The translations under genes were made by a program, and so were the position numbers. Below, one piece after another: positions 19,092 through 26,760 of a stretch of 64,000 nucleotides of DNA. Position 1 is the stretch's first letter. Every line of letters starts with the position of its first letter. The notes beneath the pieces were generated by a model. It worked only from the letters and a program-made list of their open reading frames with translations. It made no database searches and was not told where the DNA came from. Where the stretch lies: NCBI GenBank assembly GCA_022394755.1, contig JAGFCA010000104.1, positions 1 to 64,000 on the forward strand. Reading direction: 5' to 3'. This DNA is from Candidatus Poribacteria bacterium. Lineage in GTDB: Bacteria; Poribacteria; WGA-4E; WGA-3G.

Positions 19092-19952
19092 TTGAATCAT
19101 GTGGATTCAAATACCTGTTTTAACATTACATAATACATTATATAGAATTAAATAACATCAGCAAAAACCACAGGTTATTTTTATTATTGAAATATCGGAT
19201 CATCACTGTTCATTTGGTTTATACCCTATAACGACATTTCAATATATTCAATATTAAATGAAGAAAATATAATAACATGCATCAAAAGATATTACACAAA
19301 CAAAATGTTGTTGATTCATTAATTTACATTTTCAACTATAGATAAGAATAGAGGAATTTGCCTGTACACCAAATTTACATAATCTTATGATATTTGTAAT
19401 ACAAAGTATAGTTATGAAGAAAAATAACTTTTTATTGATCTCTTAACTTTCATAACAACTTTAGATTTCATAACAGAAGAAAATATCCAATGTTCATAAC
19501 AGACTGAAAACTCACGATGGAATTAGCGTTAGAACAGCTTTGAATAGACGGCATAATAATGAAATTAGGAAGATCAGAATTCAATTATGGTAAATAAACA
19601 AGACAATGTTGAATTGTAAGTATTATTTGAAATCAACTATCCTGTTTTCATAAAAATTAGATCACACAACATCGACAAAATACTGTAAATTATAACTTTT
19701 TTAAATTCGAGAAATCCTAACTTAAATATGCTATAAAATCAGACAGGGACTGTAGTCAAAGAATATATAATTACATGAATTAAAACTACACTTTGTAGGA
19801 AAAGTGTAACATTTTACCACATATCTAATAGAATGTACTAAGCTGGAAAAATGAATAAAATCATCAGAAACATACAACCTGAGAGTTAATGATTGTGTAA
19901 ACTGTAATATAACATATGTGATTCACGAAGAATTGGTATAGTTTAAATTATA

Positions 19953-19973
19953 AACCCTTATAGAATAAGGGTT
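19953..19973. other. Perfect short hairpin in the long intergenic gap
   Basis: AACCCTTAT (19953-19961) and ATAAGGGTT (19965-19973) form a 9-bp stem with a 3-nt loop. There is no T tract, so a terminator is not indicated. It could belong to an unannotated small RNA or be a protein-binding site. Confidence 0.35.
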
Positions 19974-20187
19974 CGTAAAATTGCTTCGTGCAGGTTTTCG
20001 TGAAAGTGCCATCATTTCAAAACGATAAATATTAACAATGTTGGCAATGTACTCTATCCATACATCTAACATAGCTGGCGTAGAAATGATTAATAAAATT
20101 AAAACATGATATAAGATTGGTATCGATATACGTTAGCAACGTAATGTTTAGTGCCAAAATGTAAAACACCCCACTAAATAAACTTGC

Positions 20188-20216
20188 TTGACAAAAACTG
20201 TTATAACCTATTTAAT
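20188..20216 (+). promoter_or_regulatory. Candidate sigma-70 promoter for ridA-fabV-thuA operon
   Basis: TTGACA (20188-20193, perfect -35) and TTTAAT (20211-20216, five of six) are separated by 17 bp. Transcription would begin about 65-70 bases before the ridA-like start codon. Confidence 0.55.
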
Positions 20217-20290
20217 AAAATGAATCTTTACATTAATAATGTCGTGTATATATGATCTAATACACGAGTTTATTCAGGAGAAAATATTGT

Positions 20291-20752
20291 ATGAAAATAG
20301 AAAAACGTCTTGAAGAATTAGGTATAGAATTACCAGATCCCGCGATCCCCGTTGCAAATTATGTTACAACTGTCCAAACAGGAAATCTCATCTTTACATC
20401 TGGACACGGTCCAGGTTCAGGAGAAGGTCCAATCTATAAGAGCCAACTTGGAACTGATGCAACCATAGAAGAAGGTTATGAATCCGCACGGCAGGTTGCT
20501 ATCGGTCTAATTAGTACACTCAAACATGCATTAGGCGATCTTGATAGAATCAAACGAGTTGTAAAGGTTGTGGGTTTTGTTAACTCTTCTGCTGATTTTA
20601 CAGATCAACCTGCTGTTGTTAATGGTGCTTCTGATTTCTTTGTAGAAGTATTTGGAGATAAAGGTAAACATGCACGGTCTGCCGTCGGTATGGTGCAGTT
20701 GCCAGGTGGCATTCCAGTTGAAGTTGAAATGGTTGTAGAAATAGAAGACTAA
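20291..20752 (+). CDS. RidA/YjgF family protein, subgroup without the catalytic arginine
   Basis: A 153-aa member of the RidA (YjgF/YER057c/UK114) superfamily. Landmarks are ANYVTTVQTGNLIFTSGHGPG, ALGDLDRIKRVVKVVGFVNS and HARSAVGMVQLPGGIPVEVEMV. True RidA deaminates reactive enamine/imine intermediates with an Arg just before the LP dipeptide; here that position is Gln (VQLP), as in the YjgF_like_1 subgroup, so deaminase activity is doubtful. AGGAG lies about ten bases before the ATG. It is the first gene of an operon with fabV, 22 bp apart. Confidence 0.88.
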   Translation: MKIEKRLEELGIELPDPAIPVANYVTTVQTGNLIFTSGHGPGSGEGPIYKSQLGTDATIEEGYESARQVAIGLISTLKHALGDLDRIKRVVKVVGFVNSSADFTDQPAVVNGASDFFVEVFGDKGKHARSAVGMVQLPGGIPVEVEMVVEIED

Positions 20753-20774
20753 ACACCTTACATCGGAAGGAATT

Positions 20775-21968
20775 ATGGCAGTTCAAATTGTTGAATCACG
20801 TATACGCGGTTTTATCTGTACCAATGCACATCCTGCCGGTTGTTCGGTAAATGTTCAGAATCAGATAGCGTTAATTAAGGAGAAAACCCAACAGAAAGAC
20901 GAGGGAATTAATGCTCTTATTGTTGGGGCATCTACAGGATATGGTCTCGCTTCACGTATCGCATTAACATGGGGATATGGAGCTAAGACCTTAGGTCTCC
21001 TTTACGAACGACCCGCAGATAGCAGAAGAACTGCCACTGCAGGTTATTACAATACATACGCTTTCCATCAACAGGCTGAGCAGGATGGTTATCATGCCGA
21101 AAGTCTAAATGGAGATGCATTCTCTGATGAGATGAAACAGGAGACGATTACAAAACTGAAATCCAATTTTGGGAAAGTAGATGTCCTTGTTTATAGTATT
21201 GCTGCACCTCGTCGAATCCATCCACATACAGGTGAATCTCATAAATCGGAATTAAAACCTATCGGTGAATCCTATACTGGAAAGACTATAGATCTAAATA
21301 ATGAGACTGTTGTTCCAGTAACCATTGAACCGGCAAATGAGCAAGAAATTACGGATACTATTGCTGTGATGGGTGGAGAGGATCTTGAAATGTGGATGGA
21401 TATGTTAATTGATGAAGATCTTCTTGCTCCAGAGGTTGCTGTTGTCGCATATACCTATATAGGAAGCGAATTAACATGGCCTATTTATCGAGATGGAACT
21501 ATAGGAAAAGCAAAAGATGATTTGAAGGAACGAGTGGATGCACTTGATGAGAAACTGTCAAACCAATATGGGGGTAATGCCTACATTTCAGTTAATAAAG
21601 CTGTTGTTACTCAAGCCTCCGCAGCAATTCCTGTTGTTCCTCTTTACATTAGCATCCTTTATGATATTATGAATGAAAAAGGAATTAATGAAGCTCCTAT
21701 AGGTCAAATGCAACGACTTTTTTCAGAACATCTCGGACCGGGTCTACAACCGCAACTTGATAGGGATAGATATATCCGATTAGATGACAGAGAATTGCGA
21801 AATGATGTGACAGACATTGTCAACCAACGTTGGGATAAGATTAATACCGATAATTTCTATGATCTTTCAGATTATGCAGGTTACAGAAGGCGTTTCCGTA
21901 ACCTTTTTGGTTTTGAGGTTGAGGGTGTTGATTATAATGAGGCAGTGGAGACAGAATTGATATTTTAA
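20775..21968 (+). CDS. fabV: Trans-2-enoyl-ACP/CoA reductase FabV
   Basis: A 397-aa enoyl reductase that carries out the last, NAD(P)H-dependent step of each fatty-acid elongation cycle in the cytoplasm. The cofactor loop is GASTGYGLASRIA, further in is VYSIAAPRR, and the family signature Tyr-(X)8-Lys is present in WPIYRDGTIGKAK. Length is normal for FabV (around 400). GGAAGGAATT precedes the ATG. It lies between the RidA-like and ThuA-like genes with 22-bp and 10-bp gaps, so the three are probably one transcript. FabV-type reductases are often triclosan-tolerant; that is family knowledge, not seen here. Confidence 0.95.
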   Translation: MAVQIVESRIRGFICTNAHPAGCSVNVQNQIALIKEKTQQKDEGINALIVGASTGYGLASRIALTWGYGAKTLGLLYERPADSRRTATAGYYNTYAFHQQAEQDGYHAESLNGDAFSDEMKQETITKLKSNFGKVDVLVYSIAAPRRIHPHTGESHKSELKPIGESYTGKTIDLNNETVVPVTIEPANEQEITDTIAVMGGEDLEMWMDMLIDEDLLAPEVAVVAYTYIGSELTWPIYRDGTIGKAKDDLKERVDALDEKLSNQYGGNAYISVNKAVVTQASAAIPVVPLYISILYDIMNEKGINEAPIGQMQRLFSEHLGPGLQPQLDRDRYIRLDDRELRNDVTDIVNQRWDKINTDNFYDLSDYAGYRRRFRNLFGFEVEGVDYNEAVETELIF

Positions 21969-21978
21969 GGAGAAAATC

Positions 21979-22701
21979 ATGGCAGGACCTTTAGTTACGG
22001 TTTGGAACGAATTTAGACATGAAAAAACGAACGAAACTATTAAAAAAATATATCCAAAAGGTATACACTCAGCAATCGCAGATGGATTGAGTGAACACGG
22101 AATCGAAACGTTGACAGCTACATTAGATGAGCCAGAACACGGTTTAACTGATGCAGTGTTGGATAAAACGGATGTATTGATTTGGTGGGGACACGCTGCT
22201 CACGGTGCTGTAGAAGATGAAATTGCAGACAAAGTTAAACAACGCGTCTTACAAGGTATGGGATTGATTGTCTTACATTCAGGCCATTATTCAAAACCCT
22301 TTGTCAGATTAATGGGAACATCCTGTAGTTTGAAATGGCGTGAAGCAGCTGAAAAAGAACGGATCTGGGTCATTGAACATGGACACCCGATTGTTGAAGG
22401 ACTTGGAGAGTACTTTGAAATCGAACATGCAGAAATGTATGGCGAACCCTTCGATATACCTGAACCAGATACACTTGTTTTTATTAGTTGGTTCCCTGGG
22501 GGAGAAGTCTTCAGAAGTGGGTGTTGTTATTATCGCGGTAGAGGTAAGATATTCTATTTCCGTCCGGGACATGAAACCTATCCGATTTATTATGACAAGA
22601 ATGTTCGACAGGTAATTGCAAATGCAGCCAAATGGGCAACACTTGGAGATGCACCGAAACCTGTTTTCGGAAATGCAAAACCCTTAGAACCACTTAGTTA
22701 A
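21979..22701 (+). CDS. ThuA-like protein (class I glutamine amidotransferase fold)
   Basis: A 240-aa protein of the ThuA/trehalose-utilisation family, which has a class I glutamine amidotransferase-like fold. Characteristic parts are VTVWNEFRHEK, DVLIWWGHAAHGAV, GLIVLHSGHYSKPF and GKIFYFRPGHETYPIYY. The nucleophilic cysteine of true amidotransferases is replaced by serine at the LHSGH elbow, as usual in ThuA proteins. AAGGAG precedes the ATG and only 10 bp separate it from fabV. Reaction unknown; a role in sugar catabolism is the usual family guess. Confidence 0.85.
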   Translation: MAGPLVTVWNEFRHEKTNETIKKIYPKGIHSAIADGLSEHGIETLTATLDEPEHGLTDAVLDKTDVLIWWGHAAHGAVEDEIADKVKQRVLQGMGLIVLHSGHYSKPFVRLMGTSCSLKWREAAEKERIWVIEHGHPIVEGLGEYFEIEHAEMYGEPFDIPEPDTLVFISWFPGGEVFRSGCCYYRGRGKIFYFRPGHETYPIYYDKNVRQVIANAAKWATLGDAPKPVFGNAKPLEPLS

Positions 22702-22726
22702 GATTCATTTGCCTTTAACTAACAAG

Positions 22727-22765
22727 AATCAAGTTGATTAGGTGTTATACTTAATCAACTTGATT
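22727..22765 (+). terminator. Perfect 14-bp inverted repeat after thuA-like gene
   Basis: AATCAAGTTGATTA (22727-22740) is mirrored exactly by TAATCAACTTGATT (22752-22765) around an 11-nt loop, followed by AATTT. It could terminate the ridA-fabV-thuA transcript, although the stem is AT-rich and the T tract is poor. Being itself palindromic, it could also be an operator for the transporter gene. Confidence 0.45.
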
Positions 22766-22774
22766 AATTTAACA

Positions 22775-24259
22775 ATGAAAAACGACGATTCTCATAATAT
22801 AGAAAAGATTGAAATTCCACCTGTAACAGGAGCATTTTCTGAACCGTGGTCATTAAAGAAGATATTTGCCTTGGCGTCTGTCTTCGGTCCTGCCGCAATT
22901 GTAGCATCAGTGAGTATTGGAGCGGGTGAGACGATCGTCGTCGTCCGTGCCGGGGCATGGGCAGGATATGATTTACTTTGGCTTGTACTTCTAAGTTGCG
23001 TAGTTAAAGGGGTATTCGTTACCTATTTACTTGGTCGCTATACAGCTGTTAGTGGTGAATATATTGGTAATCGTCTTGCGAAATTACCTGGACCCCGTGG
23101 TTGGTTATTAATCGCAATTGTTATATTTGAAATGGTCGGTGCCCCATTAGCTTGGGTTCCAATTGCCAAACCGTGTGGTGCGTTGCTCCATTTTCTCATG
23201 GAGAGCAGACTACCCTCAACGGTTTCGGTGACAGTCTGGCAAAACCTTCTAACCTCATGCTTCATTACATTAGCTTTACTCTTCGGTTTACGTCTCTCCT
23301 TTGAAAAGTTAGAAAAACAACAACTCATTATCTGTGGTATACTTGTTGTTGGGACAGTTATTGGAACACTTATGGTTCGACCAGATATTGGTAAGACCAT
23401 TATTGGAAGTATAAGTATTGGACATATACCCGAATTTCCTGAATGGACACCAAAGGATGCCGTGAAAAATCCATTATTAACTATGGCGACAACCTTCGGC
23501 TATGTCGGGGGATCCGTAATGGGATATATTGTCTATGCAAATTGGGTAAGTATTCATAAGTGGGGGATGACTGCACATAAAAACATAATTGGTATACGTA
23601 ACCTTGCTGGAACTCGGGATAGGATCGATTACCTACCTGAAGACCGTGATGGAGTTAGTCAACTTCAAAAAATCCTCTCTCCGTTACGATGGGATATAGG
23701 GATGGGGGCAGTTGTCTTGTTCATTGTAACCGGTGCATTTATGCTTTCTGGTGCGGCTGTGCTGTATGACCTTAGGAGTTCTTTTGATGGATGGAGTCTA
23801 CTTACGGATCAAGCGAGTGTCTGGAAGAATATTCATTCTTCACTTGTATGGGTTTATTATATCTGTATAGTTGTCGCCATATGGGGAACTTTACAAGCAC
23901 TTCCAGAAATTTATGCGCGTGTAATCCAAGAATTCTTTCAAGCAATATGGCAAGATCGGGAATGGGATTATGATAAGATCCGTCGGTGGATTTGCCTATA
24001 TATTTTTATTACAACGATGGTAATTATCTGGTTGAACATACCGTTTGATATCTTGACACAGATAGCAGGTTTTATATTGGCAAATTTCTCTATTGCATTG
24101 ATGATGCTTGCAGCGATTTATCTGAATTTCAAGCTTCCACGCATCTACCGTACTCGATCATTTATGTTAATCGGTTCTCTGATATCTGCTGTTGTACTCA
24201 TTCTGTTTGCTGGAATTAGTGGTTGGGGGTTGTTTGCTAAACTATTTACAGGAAGTTAG
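22775..24259 (+). CDS. Nramp-like membrane transporter lacking canonical metal-binding motifs
   Basis: A 494-aa polytopic inner-membrane protein resembling the Nramp (NRAMP/MntH) family, with about eleven hydrophobic segments. TM1 reads AAIVASVSIGAGETIVV: the canonical Asp-Pro-Gly-Asn motif is replaced by GAGE. TM6 has SVMGYIVYANW in place of the usual Met-Pro-His motif. Since those residues bind Mn2+/Fe2+ in true Nramp proteins, this member probably carries a different substrate. I start it at the ATG at 22775; a GTG at 22742 lies inside the inverted repeat and lacks a ribosome binding site. The gene stands alone. Confidence 0.78.
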   Translation: MKNDDSHNIEKIEIPPVTGAFSEPWSLKKIFALASVFGPAAIVASVSIGAGETIVVVRAGAWAGYDLLWLVLLSCVVKGVFVTYLLGRYTAVSGEYIGNRLAKLPGPRGWLLIAIVIFEMVGAPLAWVPIAKPCGALLHFLMESRLPSTVSVTVWQNLLTSCFITLALLFGLRLSFEKLEKQQLIICGILVVGTVIGTLMVRPDIGKTIIGSISIGHIPEFPEWTPKDAVKNPLLTMATTFGYVGGSVMGYIVYANWVSIHKWGMTAHKNIIGIRNLAGTRDRIDYLPEDRDGVSQLQKILSPLRWDIGMGAVVLFIVTGAFMLSGAAVLYDLRSSFDGWSLLTDQASVWKNIHSSLVWVYYICIVVAIWGTLQALPEIYARVIQEFFQAIWQDREWDYDKIRRWICLYIFITTMVIIWLNIPFDILTQIAGFILANFSIALMMLAAIYLNFKLPRIYRTRSFMLIGSLISAVVLILFAGISGWGLFAKLFTGS

Positions 24260-24361
24260 AATAGTTAGAGAACCGTTTTGATATTGATACAAATATGTTG
24301 ACACCATAATAGTTAAAAATGTAAAATTTACAACAACACTTATGTACTAAGGAGATGACCC

Positions 24362-25084
24362 ATGGAAAATAATAAAGCAAACGTTGAGCAATTGCTACAG
24401 AATGGATATTTTCTAATTGAAGGCGCATTATCCCCTGAAGAGACCGAAAATATCAGACAACGCGTGAATTTTGCACGTGAACAGGGTTGGGAAGAGGGGT
24501 TGAATGCTGTAGGAAATATGTGGTTTGATTCCCTGCTTGATCGCGAACCTGATACCTATGCACCTCTTGTAGGACATCCGAGTGTGCGTCCCTATCTTGA
24601 AGGTTTGATGGGCAAACAATGTCAACTACGCAGTCTTCGCGCACATATCAATCCCGGCCCTTATCTACAAGAATGGCACATGGATTTTTACGGTTATTGG
24701 CATGAGAAACGGTATGTTGAAGAACATCCTTTTGCAATGGCACCAGCTGGTATCAATACTACTTACTATTTTCAGGATAATGATCCGGGTGAAGGACACC
24801 TTAAGTTCGTAAAAGATGGACATATAAATGAACCACCCCATCTATATCCTTTAGACCGTCCTAAATTTGAAGAATGGTGTGAGTCACAAGAGCATGTTAT
24901 TTTGTATCCAAAGGCAGGGGATTGTGTTGTTTTTATCAATCATATGCCACACCAAGGTGCGAAAGAACGAGATGATATGGAGCGGAGTAATGTTGTATGT
25001 CACTATCAAGTTACACCGATGTATGATGGTGTTTGGCATGTTTCTCGGCCCCGTGGATATCAAGGAACCTTCCCGTTTGCATAA
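24362..25084 (+). CDS. Phytanoyl-CoA dioxygenase (PhyH) family protein
   Basis: A 240-aa Fe(II)/2-oxoglutarate-dependent oxygenase of the PhyH family. The iron facial triad can be read: His106 and Asp108 in EWHMDFYG and His197 in NHMPHQGA; Arg208 further on is the likely 2-oxoglutarate anchor. Length is normal. AAGGAG sits seven bases before the ATG. It is followed by a hairpin terminator and is monocistronic. The hydroxylated substrate cannot be predicted; PhyH families expand strongly in Poribacteria-like genomes, where the roles are mostly unknown. Confidence 0.88.
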   Translation: MENNKANVEQLLQNGYFLIEGALSPEETENIRQRVNFAREQGWEEGLNAVGNMWFDSLLDREPDTYAPLVGHPSVRPYLEGLMGKQCQLRSLRAHINPGPYLQEWHMDFYGYWHEKRYVEEHPFAMAPAGINTTYYFQDNDPGEGHLKFVKDGHINEPPHLYPLDRPKFEEWCESQEHVILYPKAGDCVVFINHMPHQGAKERDDMERSNVVCHYQVTPMYDGVWHVSRPRGYQGTFPFA

Positions 25085-25098
25085 TAAAATGTGTTTGT

Positions 25099-25131
25099 AG
25101 GACAGATGTACATGCTTCTGTCCTAACTTTT
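25099..25131 (+). terminator. Terminator after PhyH gene
   Basis: AGGACAGA (25099-25106) pairs perfectly with TCTGTCCT (25117-25124) across a 10-nt loop and is followed by AACTTTTCT. Position directly after the stop codon fits a rho-independent terminator. Confidence 0.6.
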
Positions 25132-25232
25132 CTATTCAAGTAAGTTTGTCTTTACGGCCATAAAAACCACATTAGCCAATTCATAATCCATAGAATTGAT
25201 TGTGTACTCTTGATTTATACCATTCTAATTAA

Positions 25233-25651
25233 ACTATAGTTTGGACAGTTTTTTAAGTTTTCAGATTGGACCTGATTAGTAGAACTATTTAGATCAATGT
25301 TATCCTTTGGATTCACCTTTCGCCCCGCTGGGTTTATTGTTTTAGACCATTACGTTTTCTACAGACCTTTCGCCCCGCTGGGGCGGTTCTTATTTGTATA
25401 TGACAGATTTTCTACAAGTTAATTCCGTGAACTATATCAGAGACAATTTCTGAGAACTACTTCACCTATTTTGCAAGTCTTTTGGTTTTTCTCCTCGTTT
25501 CTCACACCTATCGAACTCTGAGAAAAATCAACTAAGATGGGCAAGAGTTTAGCCCCAGAGGGGCGAAAGGTGTGTAGAAACGCCATTCTATCCCAAGATC
25601 AAAGCCCCAGAGGGGCGAAAGATGTATCGCTTAAACTGTCCAAACTATAGT
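25233..25651. mobile_element. MITE-like element with nested inverted repeats
   Basis: A 419-bp non-coding element bounded by perfect 19-bp inverted repeats: ACTATAGTTTGGACAGTTT at 25233-25251 and its reverse complement at 25633-25651. Both outer ends are flanked by the hexamer AATTAA (25227-25232 and 25652-25657), which may be a target-site duplication. Inside are two further pairs of inverted arms built on a CGCCCC/GGGGCG core: 25356-25384 against 25552-25580 (27 of 29 bases complementary) and 25314-25331 against about 25605-25624. No reading frame of note is present, so it would need a transposase in trans. This makes up most of the gap between the PhyH gene and the third LamG gene. Confidence 0.65.
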
Positions 25652-25795
25652 AATTAAAGAAATCTCTTTTTATAATAGAAAACTATTGTTTTGTAACGTA
25701 GTTAGATCAGATTTTACAAAATCCTGTAATGCAGTACCTTTCTTTAGAATTGGTATTGCCTTCCACCTAATTGAAGTAGTATATTGGAGCTTAAT

Positions 25796-26587
25796 ATGGG
25801 CAAGTACATTACTTTTATAATTACAGTTGTCTATCTCATAGTGTCGTATCAACCATTTTGTTTAGCACAAGAATTAGAAGGATTAGTCGTATATTTTGCA
25901 TTTGAAGATGGTAGTGGAAAAACCGTTACAGATCTTTCAGGTAATGGGAACGATGGCACATTAGAAGGTGATACCGGTTGGGGAGATGGAAAATATGGTA
26001 AAGGACTCAATTTCGGTGGGAAGGATGGAATTGTTCGTGTTAAACATTCTCATCACTTTGAATTCACAGAGGAAATTACTATTTGTGCCTGGGTTCGTCC
26101 TACGTTAGAGGTCGGTGCCGGAACATGGCAACTGATTGCTGCAAAAGGACCTGATGTAGATGAGTTCTTTGAGATCTTACTTCATCCAGATGGGTTTATT
26201 TGGATGGGATGGAGATTGACAGGTGGACGCGTGGTGCCTGAACAGAGTCCCAGAAGTGTAGTTCCAGATAAATGGCAGCATATCGCCGTTTCCTTTAAGA
26301 CAAAGGATTTCTGGACTGCCTATCTTGATGGTAAGGTGTTAATTAACTACCCGAATCAGAATGAGAAATTATTTCCTGTTGAATCTCCTCTCCTTCTCGG
26401 TACTGAAGAACCACTCAATTTGAATCGATTCTATAACGGTGTTATGGATGAGTTTGCGATTTTTAATCGAGGACTTAATGAAAAAGAAATTGGAATGGTT
26501 CAAGACGGTATTCGAGATCTCCTACCCGTACAACCTACAGAAAAACTCCCAATTGTATGGGGAACACTCAAAAGTAATCCAATATAA
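25796..26587 (+). CDS. Secreted LamG domain protein, third copy
   Basis: A 263-aa exported protein with a signal peptide (about 1-24, ending FCLAQ) and one LamG/concanavalin A-like domain (about 30-245) opened by LVVYFAFEDGSGKTVTDLSGNGNDG, with ITICAWVRP, WQHIAVSFKTKDFWTAYLDG and DEFAIFNRGL. It is clearly more distant from the two LamG proteins at 1256-3356 than they are from each other, but keeps a related C-terminal tail (LPIVWGTLKS). I start it at the ATG at 25796 with GGAG six bases upstream; a TTG twelve bases earlier overlaps that site. Probable extracellular ligand binding; ligand unknown. Confidence 0.83.
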   Translation: MGKYITFIITVVYLIVSYQPFCLAQELEGLVVYFAFEDGSGKTVTDLSGNGNDGTLEGDTGWGDGKYGKGLNFGGKDGIVRVKHSHHFEFTEEITICAWVRPTLEVGAGTWQLIAAKGPDVDEFFEILLHPDGFIWMGWRLTGGRVVPEQSPRSVVPDKWQHIAVSFKTKDFWTAYLDGKVLINYPNQNEKLFPVESPLLLGTEEPLNLNRFYNGVMDEFAIFNRGLNEKEIGMVQDGIRDLLPVQPTEKLPIVWGTLKSNPI

Positions 26588-26591
26588 TGTA

Positions 26592-26645
26592 TGCCAAATT
26601 GGCAGACAACACTATATTTTACTATCTAAAATAACTGCCAAATTG
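26592..26645 (+). promoter_or_regulatory. Repeated TGCCAAATTG sites upstream of dnaK
   Basis: TGCCAAATTGGCA at 26592-26604 is a palindrome, and TGCCAAATTG recurs at 26636-26645. The copies start 44 bp apart, about four helical turns. They lie roughly 70-125 bp upstream of the predicted sigma-54 start, where activators of that sigma factor usually bind. Confidence 0.35.
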
Positions 26646-26688
26646 ACTTGTAGAAATATCTAATCCCTACTATATCAACTTCTAAGGT

Positions 26689-26704
26689 TGGCACAGATAT
26701 TGCT
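26689..26704 (+). promoter_or_regulatory. Candidate sigma-54 (-24/-12) promoter of dnaK
   Basis: TGGCACAGATATTGCT matches the sigma-54 consensus (TGGCAC, purine, four bases, TTGC followed by A or T) at every defined position, with GG at 26690-26691 and GC at 26702-26703. The predicted start near 26715 leaves a leader of about 45 nt before the dnaK ATG. No CIRCE element is present. Confidence 0.5.
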
Positions 26705-26760
26705 GTTAACATATCAGATGTTTTCTAAAAAACAATAATATAGTAATTTGGAGATATAAA

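Larger units (their letters stand above)
18525..20290. other. Long AT-rich intergenic region
   Basis: About 1.77 kb without a credible gene on either strand, far longer than any other gap in the window. It holds a lone copy of the GGGGCGAAA repeat (19069-19091), a perfect hairpin (19953-19973), one perfect DnaA-box-like nonamer (18692-18700) and, at its right end, a strong sigma-70-like promoter. I see no decayed gene that I can name. Confidence 0.6.

Noticed and set aside
25314..25624. Repeated units that could be mistaken for a CRISPR array
   Set aside because: The repeats are inverted, not direct, and there are no uniform spacers or cas genes.
26588..26760. CIRCE or sigma-32 heat-shock promoter upstream of dnaK
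   Set aside because: No TTAGCACTC-type inverted repeat is present and no good sigma-32 hexamers were recognised.
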